This document shows, piece by piece, positions 1 to 9,849 of a stretch of 64,000 nt of DNA (positions are counted from its first letter, which is position 1; each line of letters begins with the position of its first letter). Made by a program: the position numbers and the translations under genes. Source of the stretch: Fodinibius salicampi (GTDB lineage: Bacteria; Bacteroidota; Rhodothermia; Balneolales; Balneolaceae); the NCBI RefSeq assembly GCF_039545095.1, contig NZ_BAABRS010000001.1, forward strand, positions 806,001-870,000. Reading direction: 5' to 3'. The notes beneath the pieces are model-generated. The model did no database searches and was not told the DNA's origin. It worked only from the letters and a program-made list of their open reading frames with translations.

Positions 1-1110
1 TTCAAACCAAAGATATGGAGCCCATTCTCCAAAATCATAATTTTCTCCATTTCGGCTGAAGGAATTGTAAAACAGTTGTTGGTTTTGAATTCGAAGATCT
101 TCATCCTGATTATAAAACCAAGTATATTCTTCAATCGGACGGTAAGCATTCAAGGTACGCCCATAGTTAATGCCTTCCGGTCTAACTACTCCGGGGATTG
201 TAATACGCGGATTATCGTTGGGAGAAATCTCGGCATTATATTCAATACCATATACATATTCCCTGTCAGTATCGGAAGTACGAAGTTTATTATAGGCGCT
301 TTCCTCAACCGTTTCGCCGTGTTGAACCAATTCGTGTCCGCCTGCCTGTATAACTGATCTGGCAGCATCCGCAGCATTGGCGTAATTATCCGTTTCTTGC
401 AAGGGAAAGCCTGACATTTGGAGATAAACATCCGCTAACAGCGTATATGCTGCACCTTTCGTTATTCTATAACCGTTCATTGGGAAAGGCCCTTCAGGTA
501 ATATCTCTTGGTCAATAGCCCAGTTAAGGTCATCAATAATTTGGCTATAGACCGCTCCAGTATTAGTTCGTTCAACCTCAATTCCTTCCAAACTTTCTAC
601 CGGCTCAGTTACCAGAGGAACATCTCCAAAAAACTTAACCAATGCAAAATAATTTAAAGCTCTGAAGAACCGGGCTTCGGCTAATAATCGGGTCTTCTCA
701 TTTTCGGACATTCCCGACATATCGGGAATATATTTCAGGGCTGTATTTGCTCGTGAGATTACCTCGTAATGACCCGACCACCAGCCATCAAAGAACTGAT
801 TCAAGACTTCAGGTCCTACCTGTAAATCTTGGGCTACCTGTCCCTGGATGCGTTCACCTTTCCCTTCGTTATCAAAATAGCCGGACATATATCCGCCCAT
901 CATAACATCAGCACCACCGAAGCCGCCGGAGTCATAAAAGCCGGCTCCCTGGCCATCTCTATACAAGCCATTTACCAATCCCCGGGCTCCATCTGGTGTT
1001 TCAATTAATTGATCTACTGATATCTCATCTTTGGGTGTTTCTGCTAAAAAATTATCGCAGGAACTCAGTACCCATAAAGACAATGCAAAAATAATCACTA
1101 GCTTCTTCAT
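1..1110 (-). CDS. SusD/RagB-family nutrient-binding outer-membrane lipoprotein (C-terminus beyond window)
   Basis: The reading frame opens at an ATG at 1110 and runs off the left edge without a stop, giving 370 codons. The N-terminus has a Lys-Lys start, a hydrophobic stretch and a lipobox ending in LSSC, with Cys18 the predicted lipidated residue. Downstream are SusD-type features: a helical N-terminal region with ARFFRALNYFALVKFFGDVP, the classic SusD TPR segment, and a later QLYxxQADTN-style region. SusD proteins sit on the cell surface, cap a SusC channel and bind the substrate. The gene lies 31 nt downstream of the SusC gene on the same strand, so the two are surely co-transcribed. The substrate cannot be read from the sequence. 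Family confidence is high; only the far C-terminus is missing. Confidence 0.92.
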   Translation of the reverse strand, partial: MKKLVIIFALSLWVLSSCDNFLAETPKDEISVDQLIETPDGARGLVNGLYRDGQGAGFYDSGGFGGADVMMGGYMSGYFDNEGKGERIQGQVAQDLQVGPEVLNQFFDGWWSGHYEVISRANTALKYIPDMSGMSENEKTRLLAEARFFRALNYFALVKFFGDVPLVTEPVESLEGIEVERTNTGAVYSQIIDDLNWAIDQEILPEGPFPMNGYRITKGAAYTLLADVYLQMSGFPLQETDNYANAADAARSVIQAGGHELVQHGETVEESAYNKLRTSDTDREYVYGIEYNAEISPNDNPRITIPGVVRPEGINYGRTLNAYRPIEEYTWFYNQDEDLRIQNQQLFYNSFSRNGENYDFGEWAPYLWFE

Positions 1111-1141
1111 AGTATTTAGATATGTTTTAAGAAATGAGTAT

Positions 1142-4100
1142 TTAGAATCTGAAATTTACTCCAAGGGTAAATGTTCGGGGTTTAGGATATTGATAGAAGA
1201 AAATGTTTTGCGTATTCGGATTTCCCTGCCATGAAGTTCCTTCGGGATCGTGCCCTTTAAAGTCAGGGTGATGAATCACAAATGCATTTTCTAAGCTTGC
1301 AGTAATCCTCATTTGCTGCATACCTAATCGAGTGGTTAAACTCTGATCAAAGGTGTAACCCAGTGAAAAAAGATTCCCTCGTATATAGGAACCGTCAACG
1401 ATCCAATGGCTGTCAGCCTGAGTATTTTGTCCGGAAAGAGGCTGATGCCTAATTCGCTGAATCGGGGTATCCTGATGGTCTTCGGTCCAGGCATCATGCA
1501 GTTGAGTACTGATTCCATTGGTAAGGGCTTGTCTGTCTTCGGCAGTGTGTAAAAACTGCTGCATAATTTCGCTTCCATAGACAAATTGAATATCAGCGGT
1601 GAAATCAAAGCTCCCGAAGTTAAACTCATTAACAAAACTTCCGGTCCAATCTGGCATGCCATGACCGATGATTTGTCGTTCCTCTGATCTCTTCGCTTCT
1701 CCGGGAATACGTCCCGCTTCGGCAGCTTCAGCGGCCTCATCGGTGTTCCAGGTTCCATAGCGCTCAAATCCGTAGAAAGTGCCTATAGGTTCACCGACTC
1801 TAAGGATCGTTTGGCTTCCCGATACCCAATTAGGTCCAGGAAAAATATCCTCATCTTCGACTCCAAGACTTTCCACCCTGTTTATGTTATAATTGAAGTT
1901 AAGCGTAGATGACCAGAAGAAATCAGAGGTCTGAATATTTCTTGTGGTTAACATAAAATCAACTCCTCGATTAGAAACGGAACCCACATTATCCATCACT
2001 ACATCAAAACCAGTAGTAGCCGGGATAGGCCGATCCAACAACAGGTCGTCAGTCAACTTATAATAATAGTCTGCCTCTAAGGAAATGAGTTGATCTAACA
2101 TATCAACCTCAACACCCACATTATATTGGGTTGTCTTTTCCCACTCAAGATCAGGATTAGCTAATCGCTGAAGGCTACTTGATGTTTGCCGGGCCCCACC
2201 TATCAATACCGTACCGGAACTGATCGTTGATAGTGACTGGTAAACACCAATTTCAGTATTACCGGTTTTCCCCCAGGATCCCCTAAACTTCAGGTGATCG
2301 ATAAAATTAACATCCTCCATAAAGTCTTCGTTTGAGGCTGTCCAGCCCAATCCAAGAGATGGAAAAAATCCATACTTATTATTTTCACCGAAACGGGATG
2401 AGCCGTCCATCCTGCTTGTCAAGGTAATGCTATAGGTTTCGTCGTAGGTATAGCTGCCCCTGGCAAAGTAGGAGTTCATCGTCCAATTCCAGGCGTTAGA
2501 GGCGGGAATACTGTTAATATCGGTGGCAGCATCGATATTATTTGTACGATATAAGTCGTTAGGAAATTCACGTACGCTTGAAGAATTGGCTCTGTAATCC
2601 GTTCCCTGCCAACTTGCACCAAATACTGCGTTGAGGCTGTGTTTATTAGTATCAATAATGTAGGTCAGATAGTTCTCATTTTGCCAGTAAGTGGTTTCAC
2701 TGTTAGAAATACTGGCATTCCCTACAGAGGTTGAGGGGGATTCCAGATCGGTTGGCGAATAGTTTCTTGCCTCGAAGATCGTATTATCAATACCAAACTG
2801 GGTGCGAAATTCTAAATTCTCGGTAATTTGAAATTCAGCAAATGTATTACCGAATAACTGGATCCGATCTCTGAGCCTATCCTCTTCTAATGCTCGATGC
2901 ACTGGATTGGGCTGACCTTCAAGAGTAAGACTTTGTATGTCATTAAAGTGGGTATAAGTACCGTCGTCCCATCGTACCGGTAAAATCGGGGCGAACTCAA
3001 TCATAGTCCGGCGGATTTCCTGGCCTCCCCCTCCTTCTTCAATGTTATTTTCCCAGGTTTTATTAACGGTTAAATTTGTACCAATGGATAACCAGTCAGT
3101 GGGATCAGCATCATATACAATTTTTGCGCTGGCCCGTTTCATCCATGAGTTGAGGATAATACCCTCATTGTTTGTATAGTTGAGAAAACCTCCGAAAGAT
3201 GACTTTTCTCCTCCAGACTGTATTCCTATCTGATGATCATGGGAAAGAGCAGTACGGGTCACAGCATCCTGCCAATCCGTATCATATATGGGATTGCCCT
3301 GCTCATCAAATAAAGTTCCCATGTCAGGAGTTAAATCTAATTCCGGCTCTTCACCCGGAGCATAGTCATCAAATAAAGGAGCATTTTCATAGCCAGTACG
3401 CTGGACCTCCATAAACTCTTCCGCATTCATTGCATCCATACGTCCCCGCATTTTGCCAACGCTAAATGATCCATCATAGCTTACCGCAACATCTTCTCCG
3501 GCGGTATCACCTCGCTTTGTAGTTACCAGAATCACACCGTTAGCTCCTCGTGACCCATAAATAGCTGTTGCTGAAGCATCTTTTAACACCTCGATACTTT
3601 CGATATCATTAGGGTTCATATATTCAATCCCATCTTGCATGGCAACCCCATCTACTACATATAACGGATCAGTATCGGCATTAATAGATCCTGAACCTCT
3701 AATCACTACCCTGTTACTGCCTGTGGGTGAACCAGAGTTTGTAAAGATATTAACTCCGGCTACCTTTCCTCTCAAGCTTTGCAGGGCATTAAAGGAAGGT
3801 TGTTTTTCAAGTTCATCGGATGAGACCATGCCAATGGAACCTGTAACATCCGATTTTCGCTGAACACCATAACCGGTTACTACTAATTCCTCTCCAGAAA
3901 TAGCCTCGGATTGCAAAGAAATATTAATTTCATTTCTGCCATTGATGGGCACCTCCTGACTTTGATATCCAATAAAGGAGAAAATAAGCGTATCCTGTAA
4001 GGAAGGCACAGTCAGTTCAAATGTACCTGTATCATCTGTTGAAGTACCAGTAGTGGTGCCTTTTACCATTACATTGACCCCGGGTAAAACATCCCCTGAC

Positions 4101-4522
4101 TGCGCATCCGTAACCGTTCCGCTAATCTCTTCTTCGGGCTGCAGCAAGTGAAAGCTCTTACCCAGCAGTACATAGGTCTGCTTATCAATACGCTGAAAGG
4201 TAATCCCCATCTGGTCCAATATCCGGGAAAGTTCACGTCCGGTCTTTTCACCAATCTGTATCTCATTTCGATTTACATATTTATTTGCCATTATTTCGTT
4301 TTTATACAAAAACGTGACATCAAAATGTTGTTCTAAGGTGGAAAGTAAATTTGATAGTAAGATCTTTCCGCTATTTTGCAAGTTATTACCAGCATCGGTA
4401 CTGGTAAGCAACATCGCCTCAGAATTTGATGATGAGTTCTGGGCAACAAGCACCATATTCGTCATTCCCTGCATAACGAATGATACTAAAAGGAGTATCA
4501 AGATTTTCTGTAGCTTTTTCAT
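1142..4522 (-). CDS. SusC/RagA-family TonB-linked outer-membrane transporter with STN signalling domain
   Basis: The 1126-residue protein has a signal peptide (residues 1-28), an STN (secretin/TonB short N-terminal) domain at roughly 55-115, a carboxypeptidase-regulatory-like beta domain at about 133-208 (GTVTDAQSGDVLPGVNV), a TonB plug at about 215-335 (VVTGYG...) and a long beta-barrel ending in the aromatic NFRF typical of outer-membrane barrels. SusC proteins import oligomers captured by SusD, powered by TonB. The STN domain marks the subgroup that signals to a FecR anti-sigma factor in the inner membrane. The gene lies directly downstream of fecR (75-nt gap) and upstream of susD (31 nt), so transport and induction are encoded together. 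The substrate is unknown; no glycoside hydrolase lies in the visible part. Confidence 0.95.
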   Translation of the reverse strand: MKKLQKILILLLVSFVMQGMTNMVLVAQNSSSNSEAMLLTSTDAGNNLQNSGKILLSNLLSTLEQHFDVTFLYKNEIMANKYVNRNEIQIGEKTGRELSRILDQMGITFQRIDKQTYVLLGKSFHLLQPEEEISGTVTDAQSGDVLPGVNVMVKGTTTGTSTDDTGTFELTVPSLQDTLIFSFIGYQSQEVPINGRNEINISLQSEAISGEELVVTGYGVQRKSDVTGSIGMVSSDELEKQPSFNALQSLRGKVAGVNIFTNSGSPTGSNRVVIRGSGSINADTDPLYVVDGVAMQDGIEYMNPNDIESIEVLKDASATAIYGSRGANGVILVTTKRGDTAGEDVAVSYDGSFSVGKMRGRMDAMNAEEFMEVQRTGYENAPLFDDYAPGEEPELDLTPDMGTLFDEQGNPIYDTDWQDAVTRTALSHDHQIGIQSGGEKSSFGGFLNYTNNEGIILNSWMKRASAKIVYDADPTDWLSIGTNLTVNKTWENNIEEGGGGQEIRRTMIEFAPILPVRWDDGTYTHFNDIQSLTLEGQPNPVHRALEEDRLRDRIQLFGNTFAEFQITENLEFRTQFGIDNTIFEARNYSPTDLESPSTSVGNASISNSETTYWQNENYLTYIIDTNKHSLNAVFGASWQGTDYRANSSSVREFPNDLYRTNNIDAATDINSIPASNAWNWTMNSYFARGSYTYDETYSITLTSRMDGSSRFGENNKYGFFPSLGLGWTASNEDFMEDVNFIDHLKFRGSWGKTGNTEIGVYQSLSTISSGTVLIGGARQTSSSLQRLANPDLEWEKTTQYNVGVEVDMLDQLISLEADYYYKLTDDLLLDRPIPATTGFDVVMDNVGSVSNRGVDFMLTTRNIQTSDFFWSSTLNFNYNINRVESLGVEDEDIFPGPNWVSGSQTILRVGEPIGTFYGFERYGTWNTDEAAEAAEAGRIPGEAKRSEERQIIGHGMPDWTGSFVNEFNFGSFDFTADIQFVYGSEIMQQFLHTAEDRQALTNGISTQLHDAWTEDHQDTPIQRIRHQPLSGQNTQADSHWIVDGSYIRGNLFSLGYTFDQSLTTRLGMQQMRITASLENAFVIHHPDFKGHDPEGTSWQGNPNTQNIFFYQYPKPRTFTLGVNFRF

Positions 4523-4597
4523 ATCTATCCCATTTTTTGTCTGTATTTAGATTTCTCTTTGTATGTGAAGTTTCAAATGGAGCTTTACAATATTTAT

Positions 4598-5662
4598 TTA
4601 CCTGGTTCCTATCATTAATTGTTCTTTTTTTTGTTTAATATTTGTATGAAGAACTTCCTCAAGGGCTTCCTTTAATACATTAAGGTTACTGCTCTTAATA
4701 GATCCGGAGAGCGTTTCGTGTGTTAATTTAGTTGATAATACAACCTTCACTCCAAAGGTGTTTTCAATGCGCTTCGCTACTTCGGTCATAGGAGTATTTT
4801 CAAAAATAAGTTTATCTTTGATCCATGAAGTATAAACCTGAGTATTTACTTCTTTGATTGTTATTGTGCTATCATCTGCTTTAAAACGAGCCAGTTCACC
4901 GGGAGAAAGTTCATAGTTCGCTGATGAACCGGGGTTGTTAATAGTTACCTTCCCCTCTTCCAATACCGTTTTCGTTTCTCCCCGAAAAGTATTCACCACG
5001 AAGCGTGTACCCAGTACGCTTACGGTTCCATCGTTAGTTCGAACAGTAAAAGATCGCTGCTTATCCCCTTCCAGGTGTGTAATCTGAAAATAGGCCTCAC
5101 CTTCAAGCCATACTTCCGTGCTTAATCCGTTTTTTTCGGTAGTAGAAAATGTAAGATTTGAATTACCATTTAGTGTGATACGCGAACCATCACTCAATCG
5201 AAAAGTAATCTTTTCTCCGTAATCTGTACTATATCGCTCTGTCTGCTGGGTTTTAGCTAGTTCTTGACTCCCTGATAAGGTTCCATTTATATAGAAAAAA
5301 CTTAATGCCCCGCCCAGTAAAACAACAATTGCCAGAAGTGCAGCGGTGGCATGACGAGTCATAGTTCGATAAGACTGATTACCACGATTGGAATAAGAGG
5401 AAATCAGCCTATTAAGTTGCTGGTGGCTCTCATATTGGTTAATGGCTTGATTTAATTTTTCTAATTCCTCATAGGGATCGGGAACCTCATGCTCATTATC
5501 AATGGTATTAATAATATTTTTTGCTTCCCTTACAATTAGCTGCCGATCAGGATTATCATGAAGCCAATTATCCCAATACTCTTTTTGTTCTGCAGTAGCC
5601 TCTCCCCTTAGCCATAAAACAAAAGACTTGTCTGCAAGTAAATCTTCGAGTGAATTATTCAT
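4598..5662 (-). CDS. FecR-family anti-sigma factor
   Basis: The 354-residue protein has a cytoplasmic N-terminal part with FVLWLRGEATAEQKEYWDNW, the usual FecR N-terminal motif. One transmembrane helix lies at about residues 107-127. A periplasmic FecR domain (about 140-240, with DGSRITLNGNSNL and VLGTRFVVNTF) and a C-terminal DUF4974-like domain (about 270-350, with FENTPMTEVAKRIENTFGVKV) follow. The known role is to hold or activate the cognate ECF sigma factor, depending on contact with the STN domain of the TonB receptor. It sits between the sigma gene and the SusC gene on one strand. A strong terminator separates it from the sigma gene, so fecR-susC-susD probably has its own promoter in 5663-5766. 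Confidence 0.93.
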   Translation of the reverse strand: MNNSLEDLLADKSFVLWLRGEATAEQKEYWDNWLHDNPDRQLIVREAKNIINTIDNEHEVPDPYEELEKLNQAINQYESHQQLNRLISSYSNRGNQSYRTMTRHATAALLAIVVLLGGALSFFYINGTLSGSQELAKTQQTERYSTDYGEKITFRLSDGSRITLNGNSNLTFSTTEKNGLSTEVWLEGEAYFQITHLEGDKQRSFTVRTNDGTVSVLGTRFVVNTFRGETKTVLEEGKVTINNPGSSANYELSPGELARFKADDSTITIKEVNTQVYTSWIKDKLIFENTPMTEVAKRIENTFGVKVVLSTKLTHETLSGSIKSSNLNVLKEALEEVLHTNIKQKKEQLMIGTR

Positions 5663-5766
5663 TTTTAATAGAATTAAGTTCTTGCTTCTTCAGTCGTAAA
5701 GAACCCCCCAGACCGTGATTGTCCCGAAATATATTTTAAAAAAGGCATTATGATTGTTTACCGAAC

Positions 5767-5806
5767 AAAAAAGGCCAGTAAGGAATTAACCTTTCTGGCC
5801 TTTTAA
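5767..5806 (-). terminator. Rho-independent terminator after the ECF sigma gene
   Basis: AAAAGGCCAG and CTGGCCTTTT form a 10-bp stem extended by AAGG/CCTT after one mismatch, with a six-base loop. Read on the minus strand the hairpin is followed by a run of T residues, and it also has a short T run on the plus strand. It lies 112 nt past the sigma stop codon and 105 nt before the fecR start, so it should end the sigma transcript rather than lie inside a four-gene operon. Confidence 0.85.
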
Positions 5807-5917
5807 TTATTAGCAGGCTGATCAGGGGACCATATGCAGTATTAAAGGATACTAATCCATATTCAACATTTATTTAATAATCCGATTAGTAGTATCTGTA
5901 ATAAAACGACATCCCAT

Positions 5918-6553
5918 TCAATTCTGTCCAGATAATTTTTCGTTAGATTTTATTAACTCCGCCACTTTATTTTTCAAACGCTTTGTGGCCTCATAAATAA
6001 GATTACGCACCCTTTTATTGGAAACATCCATTATTACAGCAATCTCTTTATTTTCCATACCGCTATCAATACGCAGTAATAATGCCTCTTTTTGTCTTGG
6101 GGTTAGGGTTTGCAGCGCTTCACGGAAAAGTGCATTACGTTGTTTCCTTTCTTCTCTCAATATAATTAACTCCTCCATATTGAAAATATCGCTGTGTTCT
6201 TCCTCTACATAAACAGCATTTCTATTATTCCGGGCTTTAATACGCTTGTTATTGCGCAAAAGTATTCTGCGAAAAGACACATATAAGTAACTATCTATAG
6301 AATTAGGGGTTTCTAAGCTTTTTCTCTTTTTCCATAGACGAAAAAATAATTTCTGTATTCCATCTTTAACTGCCTCGTGCTTTGGGCCGGATAGAAAATT
6401 CATTCCGTATCGAAACAATCGATCATAAAACCGAAGAAAAAAAGCTGAAAAAGCCTCCCTGTCATCTTTAGAAAAAGCTTCCCACAGTTGTTCATTACTA
6501 TATAGCTTCCATTGTTCATCATCAGATCTGTCAGTATCTGGTGTCAAAAACAT
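5918..6553 (-). CDS. ECF RNA polymerase sigma factor (FecI/SusC-associated type)
   Basis: The 211-residue protein has a sigma-70 region 2 at about 30-100 (FLRFYDRLFRYGMNFL; the core-binding helix follows) and a region 4 helix-turn-helix at about 140-200 (LTPRQKEALLLRIDSGMENK, then a recognition helix around VSNKRVRNLIYEATKRLK). The linker lacks region 3, as expected for group 4 ECF factors. It is encoded just upstream of fecR and an STN-bearing susC, so it most likely directs transcription of that transporter when FecR is signalled. Bacteroidota genomes carry many such trios and each sigma usually serves its neighbouring receptor. The N-terminal extension (MFLTPDTDRSDDEQ) is slightly long, and an internal start is possible. 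Confidence 0.93.
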   Translation of the reverse strand: MFLTPDTDRSDDEQWKLYSNEQLWEAFSKDDREAFSAFFLRFYDRLFRYGMNFLSGPKHEAVKDGIQKLFFRLWKKRKSLETPNSIDSYLYVSFRRILLRNNKRIKARNNRNAVYVEEEHSDIFNMEELIILREERKQRNALFREALQTLTPRQKEALLLRIDSGMENKEIAVIMDVSNKRVRNLIYEATKRLKNKVAELIKSNEKLSGQN

Positions 6554-6978
6554 ATCCCATATCCCCTAGATTAATACTGTTTGCTAACTGCAACAGTGAA
6601 TAAGACTCGCGTTAAGAATTTCTATACTAATAGCTGTGAATGAAGAAACAACCAAAACCAAATTGTCCCGAGTTTAATTAGATAATCTTAATATTATTTG
6701 AAATTATTTTTTACAAAAGTCAAAAGTTAATTTAACTATTTTGCAAAATTGTTATTGCCGGGAATGTAAACTTTAAAAACAGCTAATGGTTTTGGCCAAT
6801 ATTTCTTTAACGGCTTAAAACACTAATAAGTAATAATCTGAATTTTTCCTCAGTATTGACATAGTATTATATCTTGATAATCGCTGTTTAAGCATAATAT
6901 TAAGAAGGAGTAGCTACTCTGGAGGGTAAAGAAAACAGGTTTTTAAGAGAGAGTTCATCAACAATTTGAACTCTGAAT
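6554..6978. other. 425-bp intergenic region between cstA-like gene and sigma gene
   Basis: The region is AT-rich and has no credible coding frame. It must hold the promoter of the minus-strand sigma factor (near 6554-6750) and the 3' end of the cstA-like transcript. An 8-bp inverted repeat, AGAGTTCA/TGAACTCT, at 6951-6975 lies immediately after the cstA-like stop. It lacks a clean T run, so it is only a weak terminator candidate. Confidence 0.5.
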
Positions 6979-8706
6979 CTATCGGCTCACTTCCTCTCTT
7001 TTCCATAAACTTATAGCCTCGATTAAAATCCATATCGTAAAGCCCAGGATAATAGCTCCAAGGAAAAAGAGAAGTATATTAGAATCAGATGATCTTAAAC
7101 CAGACCATTCAAATACGACCTGCTCCGTCATAGCCCATAGGGTCATAAAGAAAAGAAATATCATGGGAATAAGAGTATAAATGATAGGCCTCCCTTGCCG
7201 TTTCAACCATATAGTAATCAAGAGGAAACTAATACCCGCTAACAATTGATTGGAAGTTCCAAAAAGAGGCCATAGCAGGTAACCACCGGAACCGAGTCCT
7301 CGGGGCCCTTCAGGGAGTAATACGAGAGCTGAGCTTGATATCACGGCAATAGAGGTAGCTACGTGAACTCCGGTAAGCTGTTTGATATTATAGACTTCGC
7401 CCAACTCAGCGATGATATACCGCATCAGGCGTACCGAGCTGTCCAGGGTGGTAGCAGCAAAACTCACTACAATAACTGCAATAATAGTACGAGCAGATTC
7501 GGCCGGAATCCAAAGTCCCGTAGCCAGCTGACCTGCCCCCTGTATAAAGGTATTGAGTCCATTAGATCCGGCAGCTGAAAAGGAGGAGTATGTGGAGTTA
7601 AAGGCCTCACCACTCGAAAAATAGGTGGCTACCGCCAATATGGTAATGATGGCCAGAGCACCCTCTCCTATTGCTCCAAGGTATCCTACAAATCGGGCAT
7701 CAGGCTCTTTATCTATTTGTTTTGAGGTTGTACCCGATGAAACCAGTCCATGAAAACCCGATACTGCTCCGCATGCAATGGTAATAAAAAGCAATGGGAA
7801 CCAACTGGCATCATTAGCAGCAGGATTACTTGCGGGAGCAGTAACGTTGGGGACCATCACGAACAGTCCGAGGTACAAAATAATTAACCCCAAAATTAAT
7901 TGTTGAGCATTTATAAAGTCCCTGGGTTGAAGAAGCTTCCAAACTGGTAGAACAGAGGCAATATATACATAGACCATAAGCACAATAATCCAAATAAGGA
8001 AAGCCATGGAAGTACTGCTAAGTCCAAATAGAACGGTATTCCCTTCTCCTCCAAAGTAACGGATGAAATCAATTTGCAGGGCCGGAATATAGGTAGCTAT
8101 TATAGCTGAGGCATACATTACAGCCAGCACAATAACAGAGGGAATCAACATGCTGCCCTGCCGCTTATAGGTATGATACCCAATCCAGACAGCCAATGGA
8201 ATCTGAATAAAAATTGAGATCACACTGGCCGGAAATGAAATAAACAGATTAGAAATGACCCATGCAAAAACAGCATTTATCATTAGTACGAGAATAAGAA
8301 TAATAAATAGAAAAAGGATTCGTCCCCGTTTTCCAATCAGTTCATCCGCCAAAGTTCCAATGGAGCGCCCCTGGTGACGAATAGATAAAACCATCGTTCC
8401 AAAATCATGCACCCCAGCGGCAAAGACCGTCCCGATAGCAACCCATAGAATAGCAGGTAACCAACCCCAATAAATAGCAATAGCAGGACCTACAATTGGG
8501 GCTGCACCTGCAACAGAGGTAAAATGATGTCCTAATACAATCCATTTATTTGTCGGGACAAAATCCCGGCCATCTTCAAGTTTATGGGCAGGAGTTTCAT
8601 AGTCAGGATCAAGTTGGTATATCTTACGGGCAAGGAATTTAGAATAGAAAGCATATCCGAGCGCAAAAATTATTATAGCCCCTATTGCAAGTAATATGCT
8701 ATTCAT
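6979..8706 (-). CDS. cstA: CstA-family carbon starvation / pyruvate-peptide transporter
   Basis: The 575-residue polytopic membrane protein has about 14-16 hydrophobic helices. The family signature is clear: GHHFTSVAGAAPIVGPAIA near residue 60, GVHDF near 98, and FHGLVSSGTTSKQIDKE near 320, all conserved in CstA. CstA proteins take up peptides and/or pyruvate, and in enterobacteria are induced on carbon starvation. This copy is shorter than E. coli CstA (about 700 residues), as is common outside proteobacteria. It appears monocistronic: 254 nt separate it from the DUF2480 gene upstream and 425 nt from the sigma gene downstream. I cannot decide between peptide and pyruvate as substrate. Confidence 0.92.
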   Translation of the reverse strand: MNSILLAIGAIIIFALGYAFYSKFLARKIYQLDPDYETPAHKLEDGRDFVPTNKWIVLGHHFTSVAGAAPIVGPAIAIYWGWLPAILWVAIGTVFAAGVHDFGTMVLSIRHQGRSIGTLADELIGKRGRILFLFIILILVLMINAVFAWVISNLFISFPASVISIFIQIPLAVWIGYHTYKRQGSMLIPSVIVLAVMYASAIIATYIPALQIDFIRYFGGEGNTVLFGLSSTSMAFLIWIIVLMVYVYIASVLPVWKLLQPRDFINAQQLILGLIILYLGLFVMVPNVTAPASNPAANDASWFPLLFITIACGAVSGFHGLVSSGTTSKQIDKEPDARFVGYLGAIGEGALAIITILAVATYFSSGEAFNSTYSSFSAAGSNGLNTFIQGAGQLATGLWIPAESARTIIAVIVVSFAATTLDSSVRLMRYIIAELGEVYNIKQLTGVHVATSIAVISSSALVLLPEGPRGLGSGGYLLWPLFGTSNQLLAGISFLLITIWLKRQGRPIIYTLIPMIFLFFMTLWAMTEQVVFEWSGLRSSDSNILLFFLGAIILGFTIWILIEAISLWKREEVSR

Positions 8707-8960
8707 ATAACCTTAAAGTTTGCTCTATCCTCTTACTTATTTGAATACAAAAAACCGCATAACAAAATTAAAGCAAACTTTTTGGTCTGTTCAATAGCCT
8801 AAACCATTTGTTCAGAATATGGATAAAATATAATATTTAGAGATGGTTAGCTGCTCTCCTCCTTAGCAGAAAATATTTGGCTATAGATCATAAGATCCGG
8901 AATAACAAAAAAATAGTACTGAAGATTAGCTCCTCTTTTATAAAAGAAGGGACAGGAGAT

Positions 8961-9485
8961 CTATCCCCTGTAAACCGGCACGTTTGAGCATGCCTCACCG
9001 TACATTAACTTTTTAACATGCGGTATAAGCTTTTGAGTAGCATAAAGATAAACGCTATCGGGTACAGGACGCTCATCATCACTGCACCCTTTGAGAATCA
9101 CAAATTTATCAGCGTATTGGCTCCAATCCACCGATTCCAGCTTACGGGTATATAGTTCATGAATGATCTCATCCGGCTGGGCCTTAAAGACCTCTTTGGC
9201 GTATGGGGTCAAGTGTTTGCCTACCAGCATAAAAGCCCACTTTGAAAGAATTGCATCAGTAGAGCAATATACACATACATACTGGTCTTTATACTGCTCC
9301 CAATCATATTCCTCGAGCTGCTCCCGAAAGTCCTTCTCCTTTAAAATAAGTCCCTTAAACAGGAACTGCTTTAGATCGAGGCCTATACGTTGGGTATCAT
9401 CGTAGTATTTCTGGAGATCAACCGTTACGAGCTTATCGGATTGTTTTACTTTATTGACGATTTCGCCTTGAGTATCTGTAGCCAT
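8961..9485 (-). CDS. DUF2480 family protein at the end of the SUF operon
   Basis: This 174-residue soluble protein matches the Bacteroidota DUF2480 family as I remember it. Its sequence has many acidic and aromatic residues, a YVCVYCSTDAILSKWAFMLV segment and a C-terminal KLMYGEACSNVPVYRG tail. Cysteines occur in the YCSTD and ACSNVP motifs and in LKGCSDDERPVP, which is suggestive next to Fe-S assembly genes, but metal binding is an inference. Only 3 nt separate it from the upstream sufA-like gene, so it is the last cistron of the suf operon. The family is repeatedly found beside suf genes in Bacteroidota and its biochemical function is not known to me. Confidence 0.85.
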   Translation of the reverse strand: MATDTQGEIVNKVKQSDKLVTVDLQKYYDDTQRIGLDLKQFLFKGLILKEKDFREQLEEYDWEQYKDQYVCVYCSTDAILSKWAFMLVGKHLTPYAKEVFKAQPDEIIHELYTRKLESVDWSQYADKFVILKGCSDDERPVPDSVYLYATQKLIPHVKKLMYGEACSNVPVYRG

Positions 9486-9488
9486 AAT

Positions 9489-9827
9489 TTACACCGAAAA
9501 TGATTCTCCGCATGAACATGTACGCGTTGCATTCGGGTTTTCAAAGTAAAAACCCTGACCATTCAACCCTTCGGTATAATCCAGTTCGGTCCCAGAGAGG
9601 TATAAGAAGCTTCGCATATCCACGATCAGTTTAATACCGTTGGTTTCAAACTCTTGATCCTCTTCCGTTTCATCTTCCGGTTGGGTATCAAAATCGAGAT
9701 CGTAGGTTAAGCCTGAACAGCCACCGCTAACAACACCTACCCGAAGCTTGGCGTCATCCGGCAAATGCTGTTCATTGCGAATTTCTTTAATGCGTGCTGC
9801 TGCTCGGTCACTTACCGTAATGGACAT
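9489..9827 (-). CDS. sufA: HesB/IscA-type iron-sulfur carrier (SufA-like)
   Basis: The 112-residue protein has the A-type carrier fold, with its three conserved cysteines: one in VSGGCSGLTYD (about residue 37) and two in the C-terminal CSCGESF motif. The start ISVSDRAAARIKEI-like segment is also typical. A-type proteins receive an Fe-S cluster from the scaffold and pass it to apo-enzymes. The acidic stretch in the middle (EDETEEDQEFE) is longer than in many homologues. It lies 22 nt downstream of nfu and 3 nt upstream of the DUF2480 gene. It could equally be named erpA- or iscA-like; the SUF context favours sufA. Confidence 0.9.
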   Translation of the reverse strand: MSITVSDRAAARIKEIRNEQHLPDDAKLRVGVVSGGCSGLTYDLDFDTQPEDETEEDQEFETNGIKLIVDMRSFLYLSGTELDYTEGLNGQGFYFENPNATRTCSCGESFSV

Positions 9828-9849
9828 ATATTTTAAACACTAATCTTAT

